A stretch of DNA of 42,516 nt from Haloplasmatales bacterium 4B (GCA_003586005.1 NSKI01000019.1:1-42516); one strand, 5' to 3'; counted from the first letter of the stretch, positions 1 to 7,495 are shown. Program-made: numbers and translations. The notes: generated by a model from the sequence alone, not told the origin.

Positions 1-41
1 CTTTTGCATTTGAATATCCTCCTTTCAATAAAGTTATATTA

Positions 42-1523
42 TTAGAACATTATATAATAATTATCAATCAATTTCAATCCCTCAATAATCAAGTCTCTTG
101 CCACATGCATTTCTGTAATAACCTGTACATCTATTGAATTTTGAGACCAATGAGAATATGGATGTCTAATTTTATTGTAAAAGTTATATATTTCATTTAA
201 ATAATCAATTTTGGTTATATCTAACCCATTACTGGATGAATTATAATAATATTTTTTAGTCATTTCATTCTTATTAAAATAAGCAAAATTATTTTGTCCT
301 TTAGCATTCTCAGTAATTTTACCTAATTTATTATGTAAAATATTATGTAAATAATATTCCATTGCTCTAAATATTGGTGTAAGCAAGCAAGTATAATCTG
401 GCATATATCCAACTAACATAGTGTTAAAAACAGCCGAAAGTAAATTGTTATAATGTTTAGTTTCTGAAAATTTGTCTGGGAAATTAGGAATTAAATTCTT
501 AAATCTATTTATTACTTCAATTTCTTCAATTGTTAATGCATGATATGCATTTAAAGTTTCTACAACTAAATCATCATTAGGTAATTTTTCAATAGCATAA
601 GAGATAAGTTTTTGAAATAATACACTTTGTTTCCCTTGAACATACGACTTAGTTCCTCTGTAGTAATTAATAGTTAGATTATCTTTTATATATGATACTC
701 TAATTTGTTTCAAATATTCCTTTACATCTTCAATATTAAATTTTATCTCATTATTACTATCGAGTTCTTCATTATCATTTGAAAGTTCATTTATTATTTG
801 TTCCCAGTCTTTTTCATCTAATCCATAAAAATAAACTGATCCGTCATTATATGTTTTATATCCCTGTGATAAAAGAGAACGTTTTGCTAATTCATCAACA
901 CGTTCATTATAAATTATTCCACTATGAGCTTTAACGTGTCTAAATTGAATATTTATAATTCTAGATTTTTCATCATAAAATTCACTATATTCTTTTGTTA
1001 ATTTCTTATTAGTTTTCCATTCTTTATTTGCCCATTTTTCAATTCCTACATAATCATAGAAGATAGTTATTTCTTTTTTATGATTATCTATAGCCCATAA
1101 TATCGCTTGTTTTACCCCTTCAACTTCACCTGCAACGTTGCGTGAATCCATAAATTCTTTATTAACAAAAGCTTTAAATAAATTGAATTCTGAATCTTTA
1201 GTTATTAGTATGACACCAAACCCATACTTTTCCTTACCATTAACATTGTCTGAATAACTTCCATCAACAAAGGCTATTACTTGATGAGATTCTAAATTTT
1301 TAATTTCTTTCATGATTTCTTCATTCTTGTCTTGAATATCATCTTTTATATTTTTGTTATCGTCTTTTGTAGACATAAGATAATCCTCTGCTTCACGAAG
1401 AGTCTTAAAAGATTTGTAATCAGCACCAGAAAAACCTTTAACTTGTTCTTCAGTCTGATTCCAAGTTTGATATACTCCGGGTATTTTTCCTACCTTAACT
1501 GCGTAAAATTTGTTTTTTCCCAT
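42..1523 (-). CDS. Viroplasmin-RNase HI-HEPN (RnlA-like) fusion protein
   Basis: Three parts are visible in the 493 residues. Residues 4-50 are a viroplasmin-type N-terminal domain (KFYAVKVGKIPGVYQTW), the RNA/DNA-hybrid binding module found in front of many RNases H. Residues 80-215 are a complete RNase HI domain with the acidic set D87 (FVDGS), E133 (AGEVEG), D157 (FYD) and D210 (VDELAK), plus H200. Residues 260-493 resemble the dimerisation/HEPN end of RNase LS toxin RnlA, with an R-x4-H motif at R453-H458 (RHPYSH). In E. coli, RnlA is an mRNA endonuclease whose activity depends on RNase HI, so fusing the two in one chain makes functional sense; the identity of the C-terminal domain is my reading, not a search result. 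ATG at 1523 follows an AAAGGGG ribosome site. No obvious RnlB antitoxin is adjacent. Probable role: defence or toxin nuclease. Confidence 0.75.
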   Translation of the reverse strand: MGKNKFYAVKVGKIPGVYQTWNQTEEQVKGFSGADYKSFKTLREAEDYLMSTKDDNKNIKDDIQDKNEEIMKEIKNLESHQVIAFVDGSYSDNVNGKEKYGFGVILITKDSEFNLFKAFVNKEFMDSRNVAGEVEGVKQAILWAIDNHKKEITIFYDYVGIEKWANKEWKTNKKLTKEYSEFYDEKSRIINIQFRHVKAHSGIIYNERVDELAKRSLLSQGYKTYNDGSVYFYGLDEKDWEQIINELSNDNEELDSNNEIKFNIEDVKEYLKQIRVSYIKDNLTINYYRGTKSYVQGKQSVLFQKLISYAIEKLPNDDLVVETLNAYHALTIEEIEVINRFKNLIPNFPDKFSETKHYNNLLSAVFNTMLVGYMPDYTCLLTPIFRAMEYYLHNILHNKLGKITENAKGQNNFAYFNKNEMTKKYYYNSSSNGLDITKIDYLNEIYNFYNKIRHPYSHWSQNSIDVQVITEMHVARDLIIEGLKLIDNYYIMF

Positions 1524-1604
1524 TTAATATAAATCCCCTTTCTAAACGTATAGAAATTTTTATTACTCTATTCTTTATACGCTAATCAAATTAGTTTATA
1601 AACC

Positions 1605-1865
1605 TTAATATAATGAATTTTTTATTAGAACTAAGTCTTTAGACAATGTTTTTAATTCTTCTATTAATTTAAAGTGTAATTTAATAAAATTGGATAATTC
1701 ATAAGTATTGTCATTTATTATAAAATCACCATTAATAAATTCCAAAATAACAAGATAGTTTTTTCGTAATTTATAAATTTCGGAAATTGTTATAACAATT
1801 TTACCAACATCAATAACTATTCTAATTGTATCGAAGTTGATCTTAATGGATTGGCCAATTGCCAC
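1605..1865 (-). CDS. Unrecognised 86-residue protein
   Basis: A short ORF starting with TTG and overlapping the end of the upstream ORF (1817-2173) by 49 bases in another frame. The protein is rich in Ile, Leu and Lys and looks alpha/beta; no family recognised. It has no ribosome site of its own that I can see. It may be the second half of one frameshifted gene together with its upstream neighbour, which would give a protein of roughly 190 residues, or be translationally coupled to it. It lies just upstream of the RNase HI-HEPN fusion on the same strand, in the position where an antitoxin could sit, but nothing in the sequence identifies it as one. Confidence 0.4.
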   Translation of the reverse strand: MAIGQSIKINFDTIRIVIDVGKIVITISEIYKLRKNYLVILEFINGDFIINDNTYELSNFIKLHFKLIEELKTLSKDLVLIKNSLY

Positions 1866-2173
1866 TCAATAATTTTTATTGATAAATCCCTTAATCTCTC
1901 TTCTATAATCAAACTTACTTTTGAGTTTATCTTGTTTTTCAAAAATATATTGTGATTTTTGTATTTATAATGATATTTTTTACTTAAAGAATTATATTTT
2001 GAAGAAATAACTCTATTACTATTCTGATTAGATAAAATTGGATACTTGTTCATATTAAAATTATCAATTTTATCTTTTTCTTTAATAGCGTAATATATTT
2101 TTCTTTTTAGGTATTTAGTGAGGAATTTTCCCGCGATTTTATAAGCTCTTTTGTCCGTTCCTTTAAATGGCAT
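1817..2173 (-). CDS. Unrecognised basic 118-residue protein
   Basis: ATG at 2173 is preceded by a good GGAGGGA ribosome site, so translation here is likely. The product is strongly basic (many Lys, Arg, Asn and Tyr), with a basic N-terminus (KYLKRKIYY) and no membrane segment. No family recognised. The reading frame ends inside the start of the next ORF, so this may be the 5' part of a gene split by a -1/+1 shift near 1820-1865. It belongs to the accessory island and is collinear with the RNase HI-HEPN gene and the zinc-ribbon gene. Function unknown; nucleic-acid binding is possible from charge alone. Confidence 0.45.
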   Translation of the reverse strand: MPFKGTDKRAYKIAGKFLTKYLKRKIYYAIKEKDKIDNFNMNKYPILSNQNSNRVISSKYNSLSKKYHYKYKNHNIFLKNKINSKVSLIIEERLRDLSIKIIEWQLANPLRSTSIQLE

Positions 2174-2241
2174 AAAATCCCTCCATTATTTTTAAAATAT
2201 ATACATATTATACCTTTTTTGCTAAAAATTTAATAAAAAAA

Positions 2242-3069
2242 TTAAATCTTTATTGAATATTTTTCCCCACAATTCTTACATTTATAGTTATAGTTACTAT
2301 TACTAGGTTTTAACATAATATAATCTTCGCTTTCACAAATTGGACATTTTCCCTTATTAAATGGCATTTCTAGTGATGTCAAATAGTTGTTACTAATAGA
2401 AGTTAAGAGTTTTACTGAATTAATAGAATTAAATATATCATAAATAGTTAAATCCTTTTTATGTACTAATACCGAATTAAATGTCCAAACTTCATTGCAA
2501 ATATTTTTAAAAAAGCTTCTTCTTGATTTATTTGTTTTACCTGGAAACAGATTTCCAATAAATAAGTCCATTGAATTTTTAAAATCCCCTTCTTTGATAT
2601 TATTATCATTACGTAATTCATTTGTACATAGATAATTACTTAATGATAGTAATGTTTCTCGAATCATATTTGCAAGTGATAGTAACTTTAAACTAGATAC
2701 ACCTATTTTTACATCCTTTTCAATCTCTTTTAATTTCATATCAACGATTGGAAAAATACTCTTATCTTTTATAAACTTTAATATAAAATAATCATGTACT
2801 GTTTGAGAACATAAATTGGCGATTAACCCAATATGTGTATAATATATTGATTCAACTGTATCATATTCTTTTTTTGGATACAGGTTCATAGGTGTATGAT
2901 CACCAGTTAATACCCACAAATTCACTTTGCTTTTAGTTATGACTTCATAAATTTTTATTGTGTCAAAATAGGAATGTTTTGTTTCTTTTAGCTGTATATC
3001 ATCTATTTCAAATCCTTCAGTTTCCTGTTCAACACACTTAATAATTTTCTCTCTTTCTTTCTCCTTCAT
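2242..3069 (-). CDS. Unknown protein with C-terminal zinc ribbon
   Basis: A 275-residue protein read from ATG 3069; an upstream in-frame ATG at 3084 lies inside the Shine-Dalgarno (GAGGAGTGAT), so I prefer the later start. The last 34 residues form a treble-clef or ribbon zinc site: CPIC, then about 19 residues, then CKNC. The body is mainly helical. A helical stretch around residues 190-225 ending FNSVLVHKK resembles the terminal motif of HEPN-fold proteins, but the usual Arg before the N...H is absent, so I treat HEPN as only a possibility. It is soluble, with no signal or membrane segment. Its place in a defence-rich island beside an RNase HI-HEPN toxin makes a defence role plausible; no function can be assigned. 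Confidence 0.55.
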   Translation of the reverse strand: MKEKEREKIIKCVEQETEGFEIDDIQLKETKHSYFDTIKIYEVITKSKVNLWVLTGDHTPMNLYPKKEYDTVESIYYTHIGLIANLCSQTVHDYFILKFIKDKSIFPIVDMKLKEIEKDVKIGVSSLKLLSLANMIRETLLSLSNYLCTNELRNDNNIKEGDFKNSMDLFIGNLFPGKTNKSRRSFFKNICNEVWTFNSVLVHKKDLTIYDIFNSINSVKLLTSISNNYLTSLEMPFNKGKCPICESEDYIMLKPSNSNYNYKCKNCGEKYSIKI

Positions 3070-3574
3070 TTTATCACTCCTCATTTCTAAATATCACAAT
3101 TATAACAATCTATATTTTCTTAAATTATACCACACTATTTTAAAGACGGCTCTTACAATTATTTAAATGTTTACAAGTATAATGTAATGGATAATATCTA
3201 ACGCAATTTTTTCTTTCAAATTGAATTAAATATCCCAAACCACTCATAAACAACTGCCATTATTGTTGGTAAGATTTTAATAAAATAAAAACACACTAAC
3301 AAATCATTAATGATAGATTTACATGAATTAATATACAGAGAGGTGTTTTGATGAGTATGTTAACCGTTAATGATGTAGCTAAAAGATGGAGATGCTGTAG
3401 ATTTATAAATGTCAATATAAGAATGTAGAATTTTAGCGGTTAAAAAGGCAGTGTAAAATAGATTGTGTAAATTACTTGATGGAGTTATTTATATAAATAA
3501 AGGCGCCAAACTCCACTTGGACTTACACAATCTTTTTATGTATAGTTAAAATATAGATTATGGGAGGTATTTAA
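3070..3574. other. Gap between zinc-ribbon gene and IS256 fragment
   Basis: About 500 bases without an intact gene. It holds the divergent promoter region of the zinc-ribbon gene (3085-3180), a truncated HTH reading frame (3351-3428, listed separately) and the left end of an IS256-family element. Within that end, AGATTGTGTAA (3460-3470) is matched by its reverse complement at 3524-3534, with a nested GGAGTT/AACTCC pair inside, so the leader of the transposase gene can fold into a long hairpin. Confidence 0.5.
3351..3428 (+). pseudogene. Truncated excisionase-like HTH (helix-turn-helix) ORF, 25 residues
   Basis: Well placed behind a GAGAGGTG ribosome site, ATG 3351 opens a 25-codon frame: MSMLTVNDVAKRWRC and a short unrelated tail. 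The first 15 residues match the start of the HTH_17/excisionase family pattern (LTVxEVAxRWxCS), which continues for about 50 more residues in intact members. Here the frame is lost immediately after the first helix, close to the left end of the IS256 fragment. I read it as the 5' stump of an excisionase-type or phage-type regulator cut by the transposon. It fits with the tyrosine recombinase remnant further right as a decayed integrative element. Confidence 0.45.
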
Positions 3575-3898
3575 ATGGCACGCAAAAAAATTGATCCAAA
3601 GAAAAAAGAGTTTATTAAACAGTTGATTGAAGTATATAATCCTAAAACAGTAGAAGATGTAGGAGATGCTCTAAAAGATATACTAGGACCTGTTATGCAA
3701 GATAAGTTAGAAGCTGAATTAGAAGAACATGTAGGTTATGAAAAGTACTCACATGAAGAAAAAGATACGAGCAATAGAAGAAATGGTTCTTATCCTAAGA
3801 AGGTAAAGTCAACATATGGAGAATTAGAAATTGATGTACCAAGAGACCGTGAAAGTACATATGAACCTGGAATAATTCCTTGGATAGGTTACAATTAG
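3575..3898 (+). pseudogene. IS256-family transposase, 5' fragment
   Basis: The 107 residues match the N-terminal region of Mutator/IS256-type transposases (LEAELEEHVGYEKYSH, then a KKVKSTYGELEIDVPRDRE segment ending YEPGIIP). Intact family members are about 400 residues, with the DDE catalytic residues further on; all are missing here. Homology stops at about 3879 and the frame runs 6 unrelated codons to TAG at 3896-3898, at the left end of the IS3-family element. The 3' half is not found on the other side of that element, so the loss involved a deletion, not a simple insertion. Ribosome site GGGAGG precedes ATG 3575. A 3' fragment of an IS256-family transposase occurs at 26287-26580, possibly from another copy. 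Confidence 0.85.
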
Positions 3899-3959
3899 TT
3901 GTACAGTTTTTATAAAGAGATGTTAAAATAGATATAGAGAATAATAAAGGAGTTTTAAC

Positions 3960-4253
<294 letters not shown>

Positions 4254-4288
4254 TTAAAGCCAATTCAGGTAAGTATCCGATCGTAAAA

Positions 4289-5074
4289 ATGTGTGCTTTT
4301 CTAGGCATTTCAAGGTCTAGCTATTACTATGAGTCAAAGGCTACTAAGTCTGATACAGAACTTGAAAATGATGTTGAAAAGATATTTAAAACAAGTCGTA
4401 ACAACTATGGTACACGCAAAATCAAGAAAGAATTAGCCAAGCTAGGTAAGGTCGTTTCAAGACGAGTGATAGGCCGTATAATGGCTAAACATGGACTTAT
4501 ATCTAATTATACAGTGGCTCAATATAAAGTCCATAAATCGACTTGTAACAACGATGATGTTGGTAATATAGTGAACAGAGAGTTTAATGATAGAGATAAC
4601 CTGCAGGTCATTGTGAGTGATTTGACGTATGTTAGAGTAGCAGGAAGATGGCATTACATCTGCATTCTAGTCGATTTATTTAATCGAGAAATTATTGGAT
4701 ACAGTTCAGGCGCTAATAAGGATGCTAAACTGGTTTACCGGGCTTTCTCTTCAATTAAAGAAAGCTTATATAAAATTGAATTCTTTCATACTGATCGAGG
4801 CAATGAGTTTAAAAATAAACTCATTGAAGAAGTACTAAATACATTTAAAATTAAAAGATCACTCAGTTCCAAGGGTTGTCCATATGACAATGCAGTATCA
4901 GAAGCTACATTTAAGGTATTCAAGACAGAGTTTATCAATCATAAGAGTTTTGAAAGCCAAGAACACTTAGAATATGAGTTAACTGATTATATAAACTGGT
5001 TTAATACCAAAAGGATCCATGGGTCCTTAGGCTATCTAAGTCCGGTTGAATATAAAAGAAATCACTCCTTATAA
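4289..5074 (+). CDS. IS3-family OrfB (DDE transposase catalytic subunit)
   Basis: The 261 residues comprise an HTH_21 segment (residues 25-75, NNYGTRKIKKELAKLG) and an rve-type integrase core. The three catalytic acids are visible: D in VIVSDLTYVR, D in FFHTDRGNEF and E in NAVSEATFKVF, followed by the usual GSLGYLSPVEYKR end. The frame is open upstream of ATG 4289 into the end of orfA, in the -1 frame (reading KVKIIKANSGKYPIVKM), so in vivo it is probably made as an OrfAB fusion. It looks intact and could be active. Confidence 0.92.
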   Translation: MCAFLGISRSSYYYESKATKSDTELENDVEKIFKTSRNNYGTRKIKKELAKLGKVVSRRVIGRIMAKHGLISNYTVAQYKVHKSTCNNDDVGNIVNREFNDRDNLQVIVSDLTYVRVAGRWHYICILVDLFNREIIGYSSGANKDAKLVYRAFSSIKESLYKIEFFHTDRGNEFKNKLIEEVLNTFKIKRSLSSKGCPYDNAVSEATFKVFKTEFINHKSFESQEHLEYELTDYINWFNTKRIHGSLGYLSPVEYKRNHSL

Positions 5075-5093
5075 AAATTGTCCTAATAAGTGT

Positions 5094-5365
5094 TGACAAT
5101 CCACCTAAAGGTCTATTGAGCAATATACATGATTATATATATTTAGATAAGAGAACTTTCTTCATTTAATAAATATTTCAAATATTCTATAAAATTATAG
5201 CTATTCACTAATACTTACCTACTTAAATTATTGAATAAATTTTTATCTAATACATTGTACAAAGAAACACATAAGGTAAAAAAATAAGCCCTGGAAAAGA
5301 TCCTAGGCTTGCTTTAATATTATATTAATGTCATGTCGGTCTACACTATTAATATTTTTTGGAAT
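5094..5365. other. Gap between IS3 element and retron gene
   Basis: About 270 bases with no ORF of note. Its only recognisable content is the terminator of the reverse transcriptase gene at 5278-5310. Confidence 0.5.
5278..5310 (-). terminator. Rho-independent terminator of the retron
   Basis: Read on the minus strand, AAGCCTAGG pairs with CCAGGGCTT (8 of 9 pairs) around a 7-base loop and is followed by ATTTTTTT. It lies 56-88 bases after the stop codon of the reverse transcriptase gene, with no further gene between, so the retron operon seems to end with the reverse transcriptase (RT). Confidence 0.7.
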
Positions 5366-6499
5366 TTAACTTGAAGATAAATACTCAGAGATTTGTTGGA
5401 ATTTTTTATTTTCTAAAATACTTATACTATTTTTTTCATGCGTATTTTTTGGTCTTTTTTTAGTAGAAGGAAAAAATTGTTGAAATTTTCTTTTAAATTT
5501 AACATATTTCTTACTTGGATAATCACCTTCAACTTGGTGTATATAATTTAGTATCCCAGCAAATTCAAGAAAATCTTGTTTATACCTTCTATAATCACTC
5601 ATATCTTTTATATTCATTCCCAGTAAGTTTTCATATTTGTTCTTAAGTTCTAAGTGCTTACTACTTGGTGTTTTTAGCCCACATTTAGACAAATATAATC
5701 CTGTCAATAATTTAGTAGTTTTTTTATCACTGAATGAAATTTTTCCCCTATGTACGTCATACCGGTTCGACTTGAATACACCAAATAATTTATCAATAAA
5801 ATCTTGAGAAATTGGGTCAATTGAACTAAAAGTAATATCGTCTACATATAATGTCATATCAATATTTCGATTGCTAGACATTTGATAAATATATTCAAAT
5901 AATGAATTATTAATCAAGAAAGCTAAAATTGTACTAGTTGATAGCCCTTGTGATAAGCACCTTGAATGAGTGCTATTATGCTTTGGAGTAGTAACTAATA
6001 ACATTAATATCTTAGCAATATCCCAATCTATCATAAACTTATCCCTAAAAAAATTAATTATTCTTTCTTCATTTGTATTAGGGAAAAATCCTTTAATATC
6101 AATTTGAAGGACATATTTGCTACCTAAATGTTTTTCAGCATTATTAATAAATGATCTTTTTTTTAAACCAGAAAATAGATAATTTACAGTATATACGTTA
6201 GATGATGTTTCTAAACATTTTACTAGTTCCTTAGTTAACTTTTTTTGGGTTTTTGCTAACCATTGACTTTTTTTATTACTATATATAAGTCGGTAATCAT
6301 TAATATTACTTGTTGGTGGTAAATAAAACAAAGGCTGGGGTTTTTTAACACCTTTTTTAATGTAAAACTTATTATATTCATTATCAATTATTTGATATAA
6401 TTTTTTAATTTTTATATCTTGGGGTATCTCTAACAAATTCATTAATCCTTTTTTAGAATTACATTTATATAACCTGCTATTACTTGGTACAAACACCAT
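5366..6499 (-). CDS. Retron-type reverse transcriptase
   Basis: A 377-residue RT that copies part of its own upstream ncRNA into multicopy single-stranded DNA. Motifs in order: the retron-specific NAxxH motif (NAEKH, 120-124), first catalytic Asp in QIDIKGFF (D134), LSQGLSTSTILAF (183-195, the LPQG-type motif), the YxDD box YVDDITFSS (218-226), and LTG at 265-267, the counterpart of the retron VTG motif in the C-terminal region that recognises msr. Length is normal for retron RTs and there is no fused effector domain. ATG 6499 lies 18 bases after the a2 repeat of the predicted ncRNA. A G-rich AAGGGGGGA ribosome site precedes it. The upstream ncRNA and the small membrane-peptide gene complete the cassette. 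Retrons of this kind are anti-phage systems; no second protein effector follows the RT. Confidence 0.92.
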   Translation of the reverse strand: MVFVPSNSRLYKCNSKKGLMNLLEIPQDIKIKKLYQIIDNEYNKFYIKKGVKKPQPLFYLPPTSNINDYRLIYSNKKSQWLAKTQKKLTKELVKCLETSSNVYTVNYLFSGLKKRSFINNAEKHLGSKYVLQIDIKGFFPNTNEERIINFFRDKFMIDWDIAKILMLLVTTPKHNSTHSRCLSQGLSTSTILAFLINNSLFEYIYQMSSNRNIDMTLYVDDITFSSIDPISQDFIDKLFGVFKSNRYDVHRGKISFSDKKTTKLLTGLYLSKCGLKTPSSKHLELKNKYENLLGMNIKDMSDYRRYKQDFLEFAGILNYIHQVEGDYPSKKYVKFKRKFQQFFPSTKKRPKNTHEKNSISILENKKFQQISEYLSSS

Positions 6500-6546
6500 A
6501 TCCCCCCTTAAAAAAATAAATCGCCATGAGCAATTTTATCCTATAA

Positions 6547-6654
6547 TTATCCTAGGAATAAATTGATGATTGCTTTAATAAAAGAATCTATTACAACTAA
6601 TGCTGTAATTGTAGCATAGGCTAATTTGATTAGTTTTGCCATTTTTTCTTTCAT
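6547..6654 (-). CDS. 35-residue membrane-spanning peptide inside the retron ncRNA
   Basis: ATG 6654 is preceded at 6 bases by AAGGTGGTGA, which matches the anti-Shine-Dalgarno consensus at 9 of 10 positions, so translation is very likely. The peptide has a lysine-rich start (MKEKMAKLIK), a roughly 20-residue hydrophobic helix with one Asp and one Lys, and a short end INLFLG. That layout resembles small type I toxins and holin-like peptides, although I do not recognise a named family. The ribosome site partly lies in the 3' arm of the 12-bp hairpin 6667-6694, so initiation could be gated by RNA folding, by RT binding or by cDNA synthesis. The gene lies between a1 and a2 and 47 bases before the RT start. 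The best guess is the retron's effector or toxin; this is inference. Confidence 0.7.
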   Translation of the reverse strand: MKEKMAKLIKLAYATITALVVIDSFIKAIINLFLG

Positions 6655-6666
6655 CTCGCATCACCA

Positions 6667-6694
6667 CCTTTGTAAAAAATTATTTTTACAAAGG
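6667..6694 (-). promoter_or_regulatory. Perfect 12-bp hairpin over the peptide ribosome site
   Basis: CCTTTGTAAAAA and its exact complement enclose a 4-base loop. On the minus strand the 3' arm ends AAAGG, which is also the first half of the Shine-Dalgarno of the 35-residue peptide. Flanking TCAC/GTGA can extend the helix over the rest of the ribosome site. It may be both the msd stem and a translation switch. Confidence 0.7.
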
Positions 6695-6912
6695 CCATCG
6701 TGACTTTCGCTTATTTTAATTATAGAATCCTACTCATGGCCATTTCACAGGAGTACAGCATATTTATTGCTAATGTCTCATTACGAAACATATCTCCTGT
6801 AACAAAGCATATAGCCCCCCAAAAATCGGGCAGTCATTTAATATGACCAAAATTTTGCGAATATAAAAATGTTATATCCGAAATCAAAAAGTCACTATCA
6901 TAGGATACATAA

Positions 6913-6941
6913 ATTTTACCATTTTTTTACAATTTATTCAA
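6913..6941 (-). promoter_or_regulatory. Likely sigma-A promoter of the retron
   Basis: On the minus strand TTGAAT (6936-6941) is separated by 17 bases from TAAAAT (6913-6918). A start near 6905 would give a leader of about 160 bases before a1. AT-rich background makes such matches common, so this is only a candidate. Confidence 0.4.
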
Positions 6942-7180
6942 TATAAATGTTGTTATATATGTATTTTTTTAATTTATTTTGATGATTAATGTTGATTTCT
7001 TATACCATTATTCAATAATTATTAAAACTGTAAAGATTTATTATGATAAATAAATCCTTGCTGAATCCTTTTAAGTTTAATTATCAACATATCATCTTTA
7101 ATAAACATTGACCTAGAGGTTTACATACCCCATTGCTATTTTATTTAAAAAAGTAATCCTAATTATAAATGGTTCATAAA

Positions 7181-7212
7181 TAGAAGAATATCAATAATTC
7201 TTCTATTTTTTA
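7181..7212 (+). terminator. Orphan rho-independent terminator
   Basis: TAGAAGAAT and ATTCTTCTA (9 pairs) flank a 7-base loop and are followed by a T-rich run. No plus-strand gene precedes it within 2 kb except the IS3 element, so it is probably the tail of a deleted gene, perhaps another subunit of the lost type I restriction system. Confidence 0.6.
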
Positions 7213-7258
7213 TTATTTTTTGCTACAAAAGAAATAGTTTGAAAGGAGTGAAATAAAA

Positions 7259-7495
7259 ATGTCGGTACAATCAGAAGCAGTGTTAGAAGAAAATCTAATT
7301 AATGATTTAATCTCAAATGGCTATAAAAGAACAACAATTAGAGATGAAAATGAATTAAACATTAATTTTAAATATCAATAAGAACAACATAATGCTGAAA
7401 AATTATTGCTTTGTGGGGTTACTGAGTTTACGAATAATGAATTTGAAAAGATTATTAATCATTTAACTGGTGGTTCTAAATTTGATAAAGCAAAA
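7259..7495 (+). pseudogene. hsdR: hsdR (type I restriction endonuclease) 5' remnant
   Basis: ATG 7259, behind GAAAGGAGTG, opens MSVQSEAVLEENLINDL and continues to residue 40, where TAA (7379-7381) interrupts it. The same frame then continues with EQHNAEKLLLCGVTEF and LTGGSKFDKAKK, which is the conserved start of HsdR proteins (families of about 1000 residues). Homology ends at about 7495, where the sequence passes into a tyrosine recombinase in another frame. So the gene has a nonsense codon and a 3' deletion of more than 90 percent; motor and nuclease domains are gone. No hsdM or hsdS is present in the window. Confidence 0.85.

Larger units (their letters stand above)
6518..6745 (-). ncRNA. 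Predicted retron ncRNA (msr-msd) bounded by a1/a2 repeats
   Basis: The a1 arm (6733-6745) and a2 arm (6518-6530) are reverse complements at 12 of 13 positions, so a 228-nt transcript can close on itself just upstream of the RT start, which is the defining geometry of a retron ncRNA. Inside, on the minus strand, come an AT-rich msr-like segment, a perfect 12-bp hairpin (6667-6694) and a 35-codon ORF (6547-6654). The branching guanosine cannot be fixed by eye. Candidates are the Gs in the first bases after a1 (GAGTAGG). What is unusual is that the space where msd should lie contains a translated-looking gene. The boundary calls rest on the repeat only. Confidence 0.65.
6746..7258. other. Retron leader and stretch before the hsdR remnant
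   Basis: No intact gene. On the minus strand there is a likely retron promoter (6913-6941), a short hairpin at about 6857-6880, and an inverted repeat ACAGGAG/CTCCTGT (6747-6753 with 6793-6799) directly outside a1. A 23-codon frame (6720-6791, minus) runs through this repeat into a1. On the plus strand a terminator lies at 7181-7212, with no gene left in front of it. A GAAAGGAGTG ribosome site (7241-7250) belongs to the hsdR remnant. Confidence 0.5.

Noticed and set aside
1332-1532. Plus-strand ORF opposite the start of the RNase HI-HEPN gene
   Set aside because: Antisense shadow of a real gene with Phe/Ile-rich translation and no ribosome site.
5366-6499. Group II intron or DRT-type (UG/Abi) reverse transcriptase
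   Set aside because: No maturase or HNH domain and no intron domain V; NAxxH, xTG and an adjacent a1/a2 pair point to a retron.
6720-6840. TGA read as tryptophan in the retron leader frame
   Set aside because: All clear genes of the window use TGG for Trp and end normally; one TGA upstream of a short frame is not evidence for recoding.
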